This document shows, in pieces, positions 42,150 through 49,579 of a stretch of 64,000 nucleotides of DNA. Positions within the stretch are counted from its first letter, which is position 1. Every line of letters begins with the position of its first letter. The translations under genes and the position numbers were made by a program. The notes under the pieces are model-generated. The model was not told the origin of the DNA, did no database searches, and saw only the letters and a program-made list of their open reading frames with translations. This DNA is from Bacillus sp. ISL-51 (lineage in GTDB: Bacteria; Bacillota; Bacilli; Bacillales; Bacillaceae), in the NCBI RefSeq assembly GCF_018613535.1, contig NZ_JAGGQB010000002.1, positions 224,562 through 288,561 of the forward strand, written 5' to 3'.

Positions 42150-43093
42150 TCCCAGTCTCCTAACCTATGGTTTAATTGCATCCGGTCACCCTTAATGATC
42201 ACCGTGTAATCTCTGCACATTTGATGAATGCGGGAGCCCAGCGCCTCGTCGATGTCCAAAATTTCGCCCGTATCAAGCTCGGAAGAGATTAGCAGAGGCT
42301 TATGATTCAAGTACCGATAATTCACAACCGATTGAATTTGTTCCACTTGCCAATCCGTCGCCCGCGGCTCCCCCTTCACTGGCTTGAATAAGTCATCAAT
42401 GAACAGAACCTCAGATTTTCGCATGGCGTCGAGCTTTGTTTCCAGCTGGTCAAAGTCATTTCGCAGATCGCCCATTCCCTCAACGTACGGGAAATACATG
42501 CAGTAAATTGATTTTTTCTTGATCAGATTGTTCATGATCGCCGTTAACAGGTGCGTTTTTCCGCTGCCCGGCTGCCCGAGCAAAGCGATACTGTTTGAAC
42601 GATTTCCCCTGATGCTCTGAAAATCCTTATAGTATTCTACCGCGCACTCATAAGCGTCCTTGATCATGTCCGGCTTCCCGTCCTTGATGAAGTTTCCAAA
42701 AAGGAGCTTTTCGAATTCTTCCGTGATTCCGCTGACCTTCATAAGCCGGGCGATCTTTTTCCGTTTTACACACTCGCATTGCTTTGAAAATGTGGTCTTC
42801 CATTCCCGGGCCTTATCCGGCAAGCATACTTTCCCAGCCAGGTAATCCTCTTCTCTGACCATTTGATCAGGGGCCAGGCTTTCCATTGTCTTATGCTCTT
42901 TTCTCAATTGACGCTCGGTATCTTGGTGAATCCGGTAAACGATAATGCCCTTATCCTTGCAGTCAGAGCACTCATATTCAGCCTTTTCTTCTGAGGCGGC
43001 CTGTCCCGTTGAAGATGCTGCTGACCGATCCCGGAGCTTGGTTAGAATGGCCTTCATTGCCGCGTCCATATCTTGCGTTTTGCGAGCTTCCAT
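42146..43093 (-). CDS. DnaC/DnaI-like helicase loader (AAA+ ATPase)
   Basis: About 315 aa. The AAA+ core has Walker [14 protein letters not shown] and Walker [10 protein letters not shown]. The N-terminal part has a zinc-like cluster ([10 protein letters not shown] ... CECVKRKK). Loads the host replicative helicase on phage DNA opened by the upstream DnaD-like protein. I prefer the ATG at 43093 (site aaaggag). This still overlaps the DnaD-like gene by 116 bases, unusually long. Confidence 0.85.
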   Translation of the reverse strand: MEARKTQDMDAAMKAILTKLRDRSAASSTGQAASEEKAEYECSDCKDKGIIVYRIHQDTERQLRKEHKTMESLAPDQMVREEDYLAGKVCLPDKAREWKTTFSKQCECVKRKKIARLMKVSGITEEFEKLLFGNFIKDGKPDMIKDAYECAVEYYKDFQSIRGNRSNSIALLGQPGSGKTHLLTAIMNNLIKKKSIYCMYFPYVEGMGDLRNDFDQLETKLDAMRKSEVLFIDDLFKPVKGEPRATDWQVEQIQSVVNYRYLNHKPLLISSELDTGEILDIDEALGSRIHQMCRDYTVIIKGDRMQLNHRLGDWE

Positions 43094-43688
43094 ACTGCTG
43101 TTTCTCCTTTCGTCTCTGGCTGAATGGGTTTGATAGGATTGCTTCAATGTAATTTAAACCAACCTCGCTGCCCTTGTTCCTGAAAGCCTGTTTCATAGCC
43201 TCCATGACCTTCTCCTCGCCGTAATCTTCAACCATATAGCCAATTCGCTGAGCTTCAATTGGTCCGATAGTACGAGCGACTTTGTTCTCGAATAGTTCAA
43301 AGGCATTTTTCATTTTTTCATCGACTTCCTTTCTTTCTTGCGGCTCTGGTGACGGGTCTTTCATTTTGTTGTAATTTCCTAGCTGTATGTACTCCGCATA
43401 ATTCAAGACTGTGACGATAAACCCGCGTTTTTGCGGCAGCCGGTCCAGCTTTAAATACTCCTGCTTGACCATTCTGTCTAACGAGTATTTGATCTGATCG
43501 GATGACCAATTAAAACGCTTTGCTAATTCCACAAGCTTAATGATTGTCTGACCGGGCTCTAAATCCTGATCCGCTCTATACTCTGCCCGTTTGAATAAAT
43601 GATCGTATATTGTCTCATCACGTGAATCCTTAAATGGCAGCCGAGGTAGGACCACATACCCCAAACCTTGCATATCCATGCCGCTCAC
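42978..43688 (-). CDS. DnaD-like replication initiation protein
   Basis: A 236-aa protein. The N-terminal winged helix ([20 protein letters not shown]) resembles DnaD/RepA initiators. The C-terminal DnaD_2-type helices ([20 protein letters not shown] ... [14 protein letters not shown]) end in a disordered tail, which is encoded within the overlap with the loader gene. The phage origin is often inside such a gene; I see no clear iteron array here. Confidence 0.78.
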   Translation of the reverse strand: MSGMDMQGLGYVVLPRLPFKDSRDETIYDHLFKRAEYRADQDLEPGQTIIKLVELAKRFNWSSDQIKYSLDRMVKQEYLKLDRLPQKRGFIVTVLNYAEYIQLGNYNKMKDPSPEPQERKEVDEKMKNAFELFENKVARTIGPIEAQRIGYMVEDYGEEKVMEAMKQAFRNKGSEVGLNYIEAILSNPFSQRRKEKQQYGSSQNARYGRGNEGHSNQAPGSVSSIFNGTGRLRRKG

Positions 43689-43877
43689 CTACTTCCTTTC
43701 ACACAGTGCTGTCAGAGCCTTGAAATCTATTTCTACTAATCTCAGAGACGGCTCATTTGTCTTTAAGTAGTCAGTCGTGTACCGGGTATACAAGTCCTTT
43801 CTCATATCGCGCTGAACCGTTTTGACCAGCCAGAGATAACAATGTGGGATGGGAATCCTGATCAACTCCCTTTCCAT
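43689..43877 (-). CDS. hypothetical phage protein, 62 aa
   Basis: Small basic protein (RELIRIPIPHCYLWLVKTVQ ... LVEIDFKALTALCERK). Its ATG overlaps the nuclease stop by one base and its stop abuts the DnaD-like gene. Not recognised. Confidence 0.58.
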   Translation of the reverse strand: MERELIRIPIPHCYLWLVKTVQRDMRKDLYTRYTTDYLKTNEPSLRLVEIDFKALTALCERK

Positions 43878-44674
43878 CAGCTCACCAACTCCGAAAAATG
43901 GATGATGCTGTTCAGTTGATTAGTGGCCCGGCAATACTTGCATTTTTCGCACCGCTCCGGCTTCTCCTCGCCGTGTTTCACTTGCAAAATCCGGTCCATC
44001 CGCTGCTCAATCTCTTCAAGCTCTACTTCCATCCTGCCTTCATCAATATTGATGACAGCTTTATCAGGTGGATCTTCTTTTGAAACCCCTACGATCAGGG
44101 GCTCAAGCCATTCGCTCCGTCCAGTCATTCTTTTTTCAAGCTCGGCATACAGTGCCATTTGTGCAATATAGCCATTTGCCTCGACGAATGAGCAATAGCC
44201 TATTTCCGGATCCCAAACCCTCTCCCGCAATGACCGCGCTGTTTTCAGATCGGAGAAACGACCACCAGCTGGGTTGTATACGTCCAGCTTTCCTTTCCAC
44301 GGGACTCCGAACAGTTCAGCTGATACGATAACTTCCTTTGCTCCTTGCAGAACGAACATACAAAGTTCGTCATGTTGAATCGCTTCAATCATCAGATCAG
44401 CTAACTGATACTGCTTGTACAGCTGGCCTTTTTGTGTAAAAAGCGATGGAGTGTTCTTTTTAAATTCATCAAAAGCCTGTTCACCCTCAAGCCAGGCATG
44501 AACATATTGGCCGAAGAGGAGCGCCTCCGATGTAGGCGGCGTCCATTCTCCATTCAACTTTGCCATCGTGGCAGCCTCACACTGCAAAAAGCTTTTATAT
44601 TGAGAATTTGACATGTAGTGTCTATCAATCTCGTTAGAGTAATAATTCTCCTTGTTCAGCGCCGGTATCCGCAT
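43877..44674 (-). CDS. PD-(D/E)XK exonuclease with probable 4Fe-4S cluster (RecE/Cas4/DUF3799-like)
   Basis: About 265 aa. Nuclease motif: GKLDVYNPAGGRFSDLKTAR (D...E/D-x-K). One cysteine near residue 32 (SFLQCEAA) plus CEKCKYC near the C-terminus form the Cas4/AddB-type iron-sulphur pattern. Together with the following upstream annealing-type protein it forms a two-gene recombination module. The start at 44674 is preferred, but 44614 (SNSQYKSF) is possible. Confidence 0.8.
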   Translation of the reverse strand: MRIPALNKENYYSNEIDRHYMSNSQYKSFLQCEAATMAKLNGEWTPPTSEALLFGQYVHAWLEGEQAFDEFKKNTPSLFTQKGQLYKQYQLADLMIEAIQHDELCMFVLQGAKEVIVSAELFGVPWKGKLDVYNPAGGRFSDLKTARSLRERVWDPEIGYCSFVEANGYIAQMALYAELEKRMTGRSEWLEPLIVGVSKEDPPDKAVINIDEGRMEVELEEIEQRMDRILQVKHGEEKPERCEKCKYCRATNQLNSIIHFSELVS

Positions 44675-45551
44675 TAGCAGGATCACCCGCCTTTTCTTTA
44701 CTATCAGCAGACTTGTCAGCTTGCTCTTTCTGCTTTTTGAATTCTTCCTCAGCCTTTGACTTAGTCGCGCCTGTGGCCTTCACATTGAAGTAATCCTCTT
44801 TCTTGGCCATACCATCACGTAAAGATGTATAAATGCGGCCAATCTTTAAAAAGTCTTGTTCTGTAAAGGCATCGACGTTACTGCCGATGTATTCTTCAAT
44901 CATTTCTTTGGTGATCCCGAATTCTTTTTTGAATGTTGATAAAGCATTTCTGAGCCGATCTTCCAATGGTTCTTTATGGCCGTTTATTAACGTTTTCTGG
45001 CACATATCAACTGCAGCGTCAACGATATCGCCAGGAATCACTCCAAGTATGCAGGAACGGAGTCGACGGGCTCCTTGATTGGCAACCATTTCGTAAATAT
45101 CCCTTGCATCATTGAGCTTTGTCACTGTACCTTTTGCCTTTCTCTCATGCTTCACAGTAAATATTTTGGTTTGCCGGGTATTCGTTTCAAGATCCCAAGC
45201 GTAAGCCATGACAGAGGATTCCCCGGCTTTTTGCTCGAGCTCCATAATTCCGTAATCAATGTTGCCCCAATTCTGCGCCAATGCCTCAGCCAATCGGATT
45301 GACGGACCAGATACCTTTGTCCCGCCGCGAGGATATTCATACACCGCATTCTCAGCTAACAATCTTCGTTCGCATGCTTTTTTTATCCGATCAAACGCCG
45401 CGAATACGTCCCGTGGGAATTTCTTTGCGATGACCATCGCCGCCTGTACTTCTTGAGCCTGCCGGCTTACCATCGCTTCCGTAGTCACGCTAGTATCCTG
45501 CTGGGGCGCCGGCATGTAATCTGAGTAATCCACCTGTGATAATCCATTCAT
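44634..45551 (-). CDS. probable phage single-strand annealing / recombination protein
   Basis: About 305 aa. The core reads AFDRIKKACERRLLAENAVY ... KVSGPSIRLAEALAQNWGNI ... VANQGARRLRSCILGVIPGD, followed by a disordered Lys/Glu/Asp-rich tail. I know this pattern from phage proteins next to RecE/Cas4-like nucleases, and the pairing with the nuclease supports a RecT-like role. The family name is not certain. The ATG at 45551 overlaps the upstream stop (ATGA). Confidence 0.62.
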   Translation of the reverse strand: MNGLSQVDYSDYMPAPQQDTSVTTEAMVSRQAQEVQAAMVIAKKFPRDVFAAFDRIKKACERRLLAENAVYEYPRGGTKVSGPSIRLAEALAQNWGNIDYGIMELEQKAGESSVMAYAWDLETNTRQTKIFTVKHERKAKGTVTKLNDARDIYEMVANQGARRLRSCILGVIPGDIVDAAVDMCQKTLINGHKEPLEDRLRNALSTFKKEFGITKEMIEEYIGSNVDAFTEQDFLKIGRIYTSLRDGMAKKEDYFNVKATGATKSKAEEEFKKQKEQADKSADSKEKAGDPANADTGAEQGELLL

Positions 45552-45736
45552 TGTGCTTCTGCCACCTTTCTTTTGTATGCTTCCGTTCCAAGCCGCTGCC
45601 ATTCTCGGTATGCGTCCATTGACGGGAAGGAAAATACCGGTTTGCCCTTACTGAACATGATTGAGCCGCCGACTTCTCTCAGGCGCTTCTGATCGTCCAC
45701 CCGGTCACTGAAAGATGCTGTTATTCGTTTAGCCAT
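45548..45736 (-). CDS. hypothetical phage protein, 62 aa
   Basis: ATG at 45736 behind ATGGAGGTTTTATAC. Sequence AKRITASFSDRVDDQKRLRE ... PSMDAYREWQRLGTEAYKRK. Coupled to the annealing-type gene. Confidence 0.62.
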   Translation of the reverse strand: MAKRITASFSDRVDDQKRLREVGGSIMFSKGKPVFSFPSMDAYREWQRLGTEAYKRKVAEAQ

Positions 45737-45750
45737 GTATAAAACCTCCA

Positions 45751-45839
45751 TTGTTTTTTATGGGGCGTTTTGGTATAATAGGAATACAATCAATTATCAA
45801 AACGCCTTACCTAGTCCACTCTGCCAAGTGGGCTTTTTT
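45751..45839 (+). ncRNA. candidate plus-strand small RNA with promoter, antisense to the lytic operon
   Basis: TTGTTT (45751-45756), exactly 17 bases and TATAAT (45774-45779) point rightwards. The predicted transcript, about 45786-45839, ends in the hairpin AGtCCACT-ctgcc-AAGTGGgCT with T6. A 9-bp inverted repeat (GGCGTTTTG, 45764-45772; CAAAACGCC, 45798-45806) brackets the start point and may be an operator. Confidence 0.5.
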
Positions 45840-46035
45840 ATTGTGCTGAATGAAACTTAAATCCAAGTTGCTCCTTCAAGTAGCGTTCAAGATTGTCTTT
45901 TAAAATGATCTCGCCGCAGTCAATTACATAATTATCTGCTGACGTTACTTCGTCCCCGAAAAAGTCCTTTTTTGTTTCCGGCTCAGTCAGCTTGTCATGC
46001 CAGTTGTTCAGAACCATTGGGTTTTCAACGTTCAT
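45838..46035 (-). CDS. YqaI-like protein
   Basis: About 65 aa. Very similar, as I remember it, to YqaI of the B. subtilis skin element (VENPMVLNNWHDKLTEPETK ... DNYVIDCGEIILKDNLERYL). The ATG at 46035 overlaps the YqaH-like stop (ATGA). Function unknown. Confidence 0.75.
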   Translation of the reverse strand: MNVENPMVLNNWHDKLTEPETKKDFFGDEVTSADNYVIDCGEIILKDNLERYLKEQLGFKFHSAQ

Positions 46036-46289
46036 CCAAAACACCTACTTATCACTGCTAAATTAATGCCGCGCTGTTGCATTTTTATTGCTGTGTGATA
46101 CAACCGCCCTTTATTCGCCAGTCGGCTGATGTCCTCTGTAAGAACCTTGATGCTCCCCGCAAGACTGATAGCTTCTTCATAATCGCCATCCCGTAACGCC
46201 TCCGAAAGCATGATAGAGAGCTCTTCCGCCGACTCGATTTTTCTTTTTGCTGAATCTGCATCTGATTTAAGAAACTGATTGATTTTCAT
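46032..46289 (-). CDS. YqaH-like protein (DnaA-interacting family)
   Basis: An 85-aa helical protein ([20 protein letters not shown] ... [20 protein letters not shown]) resembling YqaH of the skin element. In B. subtilis YqaH blocks replication initiation by binding DnaA and also affects Spo0A. An early phage gene with this ability would redirect host replication. Start at 46289 overlaps the HTH gene stop. Confidence 0.72.
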   Translation of the reverse strand: MKINQFLKSDADSAKRKIESAEELSIMLSEALRDGDYEEAISLAGSIKVLTEDISRLANKGRLYHTAIKMQQRGINLAVISRCFG

Positions 46290-46858
46290 ACCAGCACCGC
46301 CTGCCTTTCTTCTGTTTTCGCCATTGCAACCTGACTCATTAGCGCTTTCCGCGTCCACCTTTCGGCCAATTCCTTCATGTTCAATCCATGACTACGGGCC
46401 AGCGAATATAACAGCGTTTTATTTGCCGGGATCAGATCAAAAATCTGTTTAATATCGGCCATTGGCAGTTCTTCAGGTTGTCGGCCTGGCCTATCGTTTG
46501 CCAGCCAGCGCGCTAAATGCCTTGTTGCTTGCAATGCTTCTTCAAGCTGATGAATCATATTGATTACCGCCGTGCTTGCGCTCTCGTTAAGTGCGGGATC
46601 AATTGGTGCCGCCGTCGTCGGGTGAAGTTTGAAAAGGTAATGTACCAGATCAATATGTTCGTACGCCTCGCACGCCTCAAACCACTTGATGCATAATTCC
46701 GGAGTAAGCTTACTGAATCCATTCTCAACGTCCGAAACATACCGCTGATCTTTTCCCCCTATCAAATTACCAATCTGATACTGTGCAAGTCCTGCCGCTT
46801 TGCGGACACTACGCATGATCCGGGGTAGATTATGCAAATTGTATGGGTTGTTCTCCAT
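46286..46858 (-). CDS. XRE-type HTH phage regulator
   Basis: A 190-aa protein. The N-terminal Xre HTH covers about residues 12-65 ([20 protein letters not shown]). The C-terminal part is helical ([20 protein letters not shown]). In the early operon before the YqaH/YqaI-like genes. Probably a regulator or a replication-linked adaptor. Confidence 0.7.
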   Translation of the reverse strand: MENNPYNLHNLPRIMRSVRKAAGLAQYQIGNLIGGKDQRYVSDVENGFSKLTPELCIKWFEACEAYEHIDLVHYLFKLHPTTAAPIDPALNESASTAVINMIHQLEEALQATRHLARWLANDRPGRQPEELPMADIKQIFDLIPANKTLLYSLARSHGLNMKELAERWTRKALMSQVAMAKTEERQAVLV

Positions 46859-46967
46859 ATGTTTGCCTCCTGATATATCCAGTTGTTCACTGGTAAAATT
46901 TAATTAATGAAGGGACAAGCTAGTCCTTTTCTCGAACATTAATCTCCCCAAATTTGTGGAGATTGTT

Positions 46968-47738
46968 TCAAGCTGTTTCTGATGAAATGAATTTATTCAC
47001 AAAATAAATCTGACCTTTTCCCGTAACCTTTGGCGTTCGGGTAGTTCTAATTGAACCATCAGGGTTATTCATTGTTCTCTTCTTAATTTCAAAGAGACCC
47101 AAATCCATACTTCGCTGTGTTGGTAGATTGAAAGACTCGCCTGTCTTACGAATTAAATAACCATTATCACGGAGCCATTGAAATAACTTGTTAGGTCCAA
47201 TCTTTACGCCGTTCTGTTGAATGATTTTCGCTAACTCGCCAACAAGCACAGATGATTCAGATGCTTCCACAGCTTCGGCGAAAAGAGCTTTTGGCTTCAT
47301 AGATTCAATTTGCTTATTTTGCTCCTTTAGTGCGTGAAGAGTTGTTTTGAAAAATAATTTGGTATTTTCGTCTGCGTTGGACAAATACGTCTGAATGAAC
47401 TGTTCATCATTTGCGACATATCCCCCGGTTTTTCTGATTGTGGGTATAACTTCAAAGGCTAACCAATCTTGAAATTGTTCGGCAATTTGATTAGATGCTC
47501 TAAAAGCCAGCTTGTACACCAATGGTTCAGGAATAAAATCACCTTTCTCTACTTCTGGAAAGTTATCCGGAAGGTAGGTATTCACACGGCTCCATCGGAT
47601 TGTTACGTTGCCACTTTTGGCAACGGTAGTGAGGCCTAAGTTCCGAGCAACTTGCTCGGCATCAAAAAGGATTTGATCATTCTCAATTTTGGCTGCAACT
47701 TCGAAAATTTCATTTTTGAATGTTTGTAAATTATTCAT
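46968..47738 (-). CDS. phage antirepressor (BRO-N + KilA-C/ANT)
   Basis: A 256-aa protein with an N-terminal BRO-N domain (DQILFDAEQVARNLGLTTVA ... AEQFQDWLAFEVIPTIRKTG) and a C-terminal ANT domain (VGELAKIIQQNGVKIGPNKL). Antirepressors of this type inactivate the lysogenic repressor. Overlaps the upstream small HTH gene by four bases. Confidence 0.88.
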   Translation of the reverse strand: MNNLQTFKNEIFEVAAKIENDQILFDAEQVARNLGLTTVAKSGNVTIRWSRVNTYLPDNFPEVEKGDFIPEPLVYKLAFRASNQIAEQFQDWLAFEVIPTIRKTGGYVANDEQFIQTYLSNADENTKLFFKTTLHALKEQNKQIESMKPKALFAEAVEASESSVLVGELAKIIQQNGVKIGPNKLFQWLRDNGYLIRKTGESFNLPTQRSMDLGLFEIKKRTMNNPDGSIRTTRTPKVTGKGQIYFVNKFISSETA

Positions 47739-48049
47739 GCCGAAGCTCCTTTCTGATAGTATGCGGTGTTCTCAGCAACCCAACGCGTGTTGCTCTCAAT
47801 CCATTTAAAAAGCAAAGTCGTAGGGATTTTTTTGCCACATTCTTCGTTAACCGGAAAATCCGGACGGGCCATCAGTTCCGCCATTTTAGTGGGACCGCAC
47901 CGCAGCACCTCCATCGCTTCAGTTCTCGTCAAGATGTGAGGAAGCTCGTTCAAAGAGCTGAGCCGCTCTACCAGCATGTCTGTTGCTCTATCAGCAATTT
48001 TGGCAGCGATCTGTTCAATGAATTTCTCATCGTATTGCATAGTGAACAT
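47735..48049 (-). CDS. excisionase/MerR-like DNA-binding protein
   Basis: A 104-aa protein. The N-terminal helix (EKFIEQIAAKIADRATDMLV) is followed by a winged HTH (ILTRTEAMEVLRCGPTKMAE ... KIPTTLLFKWIESN). Start at 48049 with site AAAGGAGG. May be an excisionase or early regulator. Confidence 0.68.
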   Translation of the reverse strand: MFTMQYDEKFIEQIAAKIADRATDMLVERLSSLNELPHILTRTEAMEVLRCGPTKMAELMARPDFPVNEECGKKIPTTLLFKWIESNTRWVAENTAYYQKGASA

Positions 48050-48129
48050 ATAAAAAACCTCCTTTACAATGAGCTTTATAATCTCTCACTTTCATGTGGT
48101 AAAATATGCATGGAAGGTGGTGAGATTTA

Positions 48130-48375
48130 ATGGCTTCTACTAAGGTTTACGCTTGCCTTTGTGGTGAATGGGTTGACTTGACTAGTGATCCGGACTGCAA
48201 AATAGGTGAATCTATGTCTTCTCCATACATATGGTGGGAAGAAGGTGCTTCAATTTGGAGCCCTAATTCTAAAGAAGAGCACACGATGTATCAGCAAGAT
48301 TACGTTAATATTTATTACAAAAATGCTGAATATCGCATTCACCCAATGTTTATCCAAATCAAGTATTCATCCTAA
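48130..48375 (+). CDS. hypothetical protein, 81 aa, opposite to the lytic operon
   Basis: ATG behind GGAAGGTGGTGAGATTTA. Contains YACLCGEWVDL and IHPMFIQIKYSS; no TM. A plus-strand gene embedded in minus-strand early genes and convergent with the next one (17-base overlap at the 3' ends), so it may be expressed in the lysogen. Not recognised. Confidence 0.65.
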   Translation: MASTKVYACLCGEWVDLTSDPDCKIGESMSSPYIWWEEGASIWSPNSKEEHTMYQQDYVNIYYKNAEYRIHPMFIQIKYSS

Positions 48376-48538
48376 ATTCACGTTTAAGGTTAGCTTCTAA
48401 CAGTTCTGGGTCGTCAAACTGCAATTTGGCGGCTTTAGAACTGAACAGTACATCGACATGTTGTTTAACACGGCTCCACTCGGATTGGGACATACCATTC
48501 AATAAATTTTTAATTTGTTCCAGCTTTTTTTGATCCAT
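48359..48538 (-). CDS. hypothetical early phage protein, 59 aa (YqaD-like position)
   Basis: ATG behind TAGGAGGTCGAAGTT. Helical sequence DQKKLEQIKNLLNGMSQSEW ... DDPELLEANLKREF. Between the Cro-like gene and the excisionase-like gene. Such short helical proteins are common next to Bacillus phage Cro genes. Confidence 0.68.
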   Translation of the reverse strand: MDQKKLEQIKNLLNGMSQSEWSRVKQHVDVLFSSKAAKLQFDDPELLEANLKREFRMNT

Positions 48539-48577
48539 AACTTCGACCTCCTATACTGTTTTTTATAACTTTCATTC

Positions 48578-48805
48578 CTATGCAGTTTTCTCGTTACCCT
48601 TTTTGTGTAACTTTTCATCAAAAAAAAGCTCATCGACTTCTTCATTCAGTAACTCGGATATTTGGTGTGCTTTTTCAAGACTTGGCTTTGTACGCCCCAT
48701 TTCTATATTTGCATAACCGCTTGCGTATCTATAGCCAAGCTTTTTTGCCATAAAGGTTTGGGTCTTCCCTTGAGAAAGCCTTGTAGCCCGTAATTTTTCT
48801 AGCAC
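48578..48805 (-). CDS. Cro-like XRE regulator
   Basis: A 75-aa protein: one Xre HTH (LRATRLSQGKTQTFMAKKLG ... YRYASGYANIEMGRTKPSLE). It is first in the lytic operon and divergent from the repressor. One copy of the operator-like motif ctttttgtgtaac lies in its 3' end. Confidence 0.82.
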   Translation of the reverse strand: MLEKLRATRLSQGKTQTFMAKKLGYRYASGYANIEMGRTKPSLEKAHQISELLNEEVDELFFDEKLHKKGNEKTA

Positions 48806-48823
48806 TATTAACTCACCACCTTA

Positions 48824-48945
48824 CTCTTTTCGTGTAACTCGTTAAACACATAATAATATACACAATAAGGGTAAGTCAACATATTTTTATTCTTTTTGTG
48901 TAAGTAATTATCTCTTGTGTGTAAACCGTGTTAAAATTTACACAC
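48824..48945. promoter_or_regulatory. lysis-lysogeny switch region with repeated operator motif
   Basis: The Cro-side promoter on the minus strand is TTGACT (48879-48874), 18 bases, TATTAT (48855-48850). The motif cTTTTtGTGTAA occurs at 48824-48838 (one mismatch) and 48890-48903, with a further copy at 48598-48611 inside the Cro gene. The element TGTGTGTAAA ... TTTACACA (48916-48944) forms an inverted pair in front of the repressor gene. These are probable repressor/Cro operators. Confidence 0.6.
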
Positions 48946-48968
48946 CAAATGAAAAAAGGTGTATAATA

Positions 48969-49331
48969 ATGGATAATATAACAGGGAAAATCTTAACTGA
49001 ATTAAGAGAAAAGAAAGGTTGGAGCAAATCTTTCGTCGCAAAAAAATTAGGTATTAAAACAATGTCTACATATGCGAATTGGGAGTACGGTTTAAGGAAA
49101 CCAGATGGGGAAATGCTCGTTAGACTTGCAAGTTTGTATGGTGTAACAACTGATTATCTCCTAACTGGCAAAGAACCTACTTTTAATAATGACCTTTTTG
49201 ATGATCCTGATCTACAGATCGCCTTTAGAGAAGCGAGTGACTTCTCAGAAGAAAGACAAAAACAAGCAATTGATTTTATAAAATACCTCAAAGAAAAAGA
49301 AGAACGCGAAGGCCGAAAGCCTAAAAAGTAA
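48969..49331 (+). CDS. phage repressor (CI-like, XRE family, ImmR/SknR type)
   Basis: A 120-aa protein with an N-terminal Xre HTH (LREKKGWSKSFVAKKLGIKT ... YANWEYGLRKPDGEML) and a helical C-terminus. There is no self-cleavage domain, as expected for repressors inactivated through an ImmA-type protease. The ATG at 48969 has site AAAGGTG; the open frame from 48915 covers the operator. Confidence 0.85.
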   Translation: MDNITGKILTELREKKGWSKSFVAKKLGIKTMSTYANWEYGLRKPDGEMLVRLASLYGVTTDYLLTGKEPTFNNDLFDDPDLQIAFREASDFSEERQKQAIDFIKYLKEKEEREGRKPKK

Positions 49332-49368
49332 ACCAACTGGCGCAACCTTTATTTATATTATTGTTATT

Positions 49369-49578
49369 ATGTTATTTCTGTTTACTAATAAGATCAGGAT
49401 TGGATCGGGATTAGAACCGAACTGGATCGGGAAAGCATTTTTCGCAAATAGGGTGAAGTCGGTTATATCAAGGGATATAACAATCTTTCTCATCAGGATT
49501 GCTTCAGGATTCAAACCGGATTGGATCAGAAAAAAAGAGATAAACTCAACTGTTATTACTAAAAAAGGGGAAATTTAA
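49369..49578 (+). other. uncertain 69-codon frame containing a 41-bp in-frame repeat
   Basis: Two 41-base imperfect direct repeats (49393-49433 and 49492-49532) are exactly 99 bases apart. They encode IRIGSGLEPNWIGK and IRIASGFKPDWIRK in the same frame. No ribosome site precedes the ATG at 49369, and base composition differs from the neighbours. It may be a short peptide gene, a leader, or a DNA or RNA structural element. Confidence 0.35.
49462..49481. repeat. perfect 8+8 palindrome GTTATATC-aagg-GATATAAC
   Basis: Lies between the two 41-bp repeats. May be a protein-binding site in front of the PH/SHOCT gene. Confidence 0.5.
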
Positions 49579-49579
49579 T

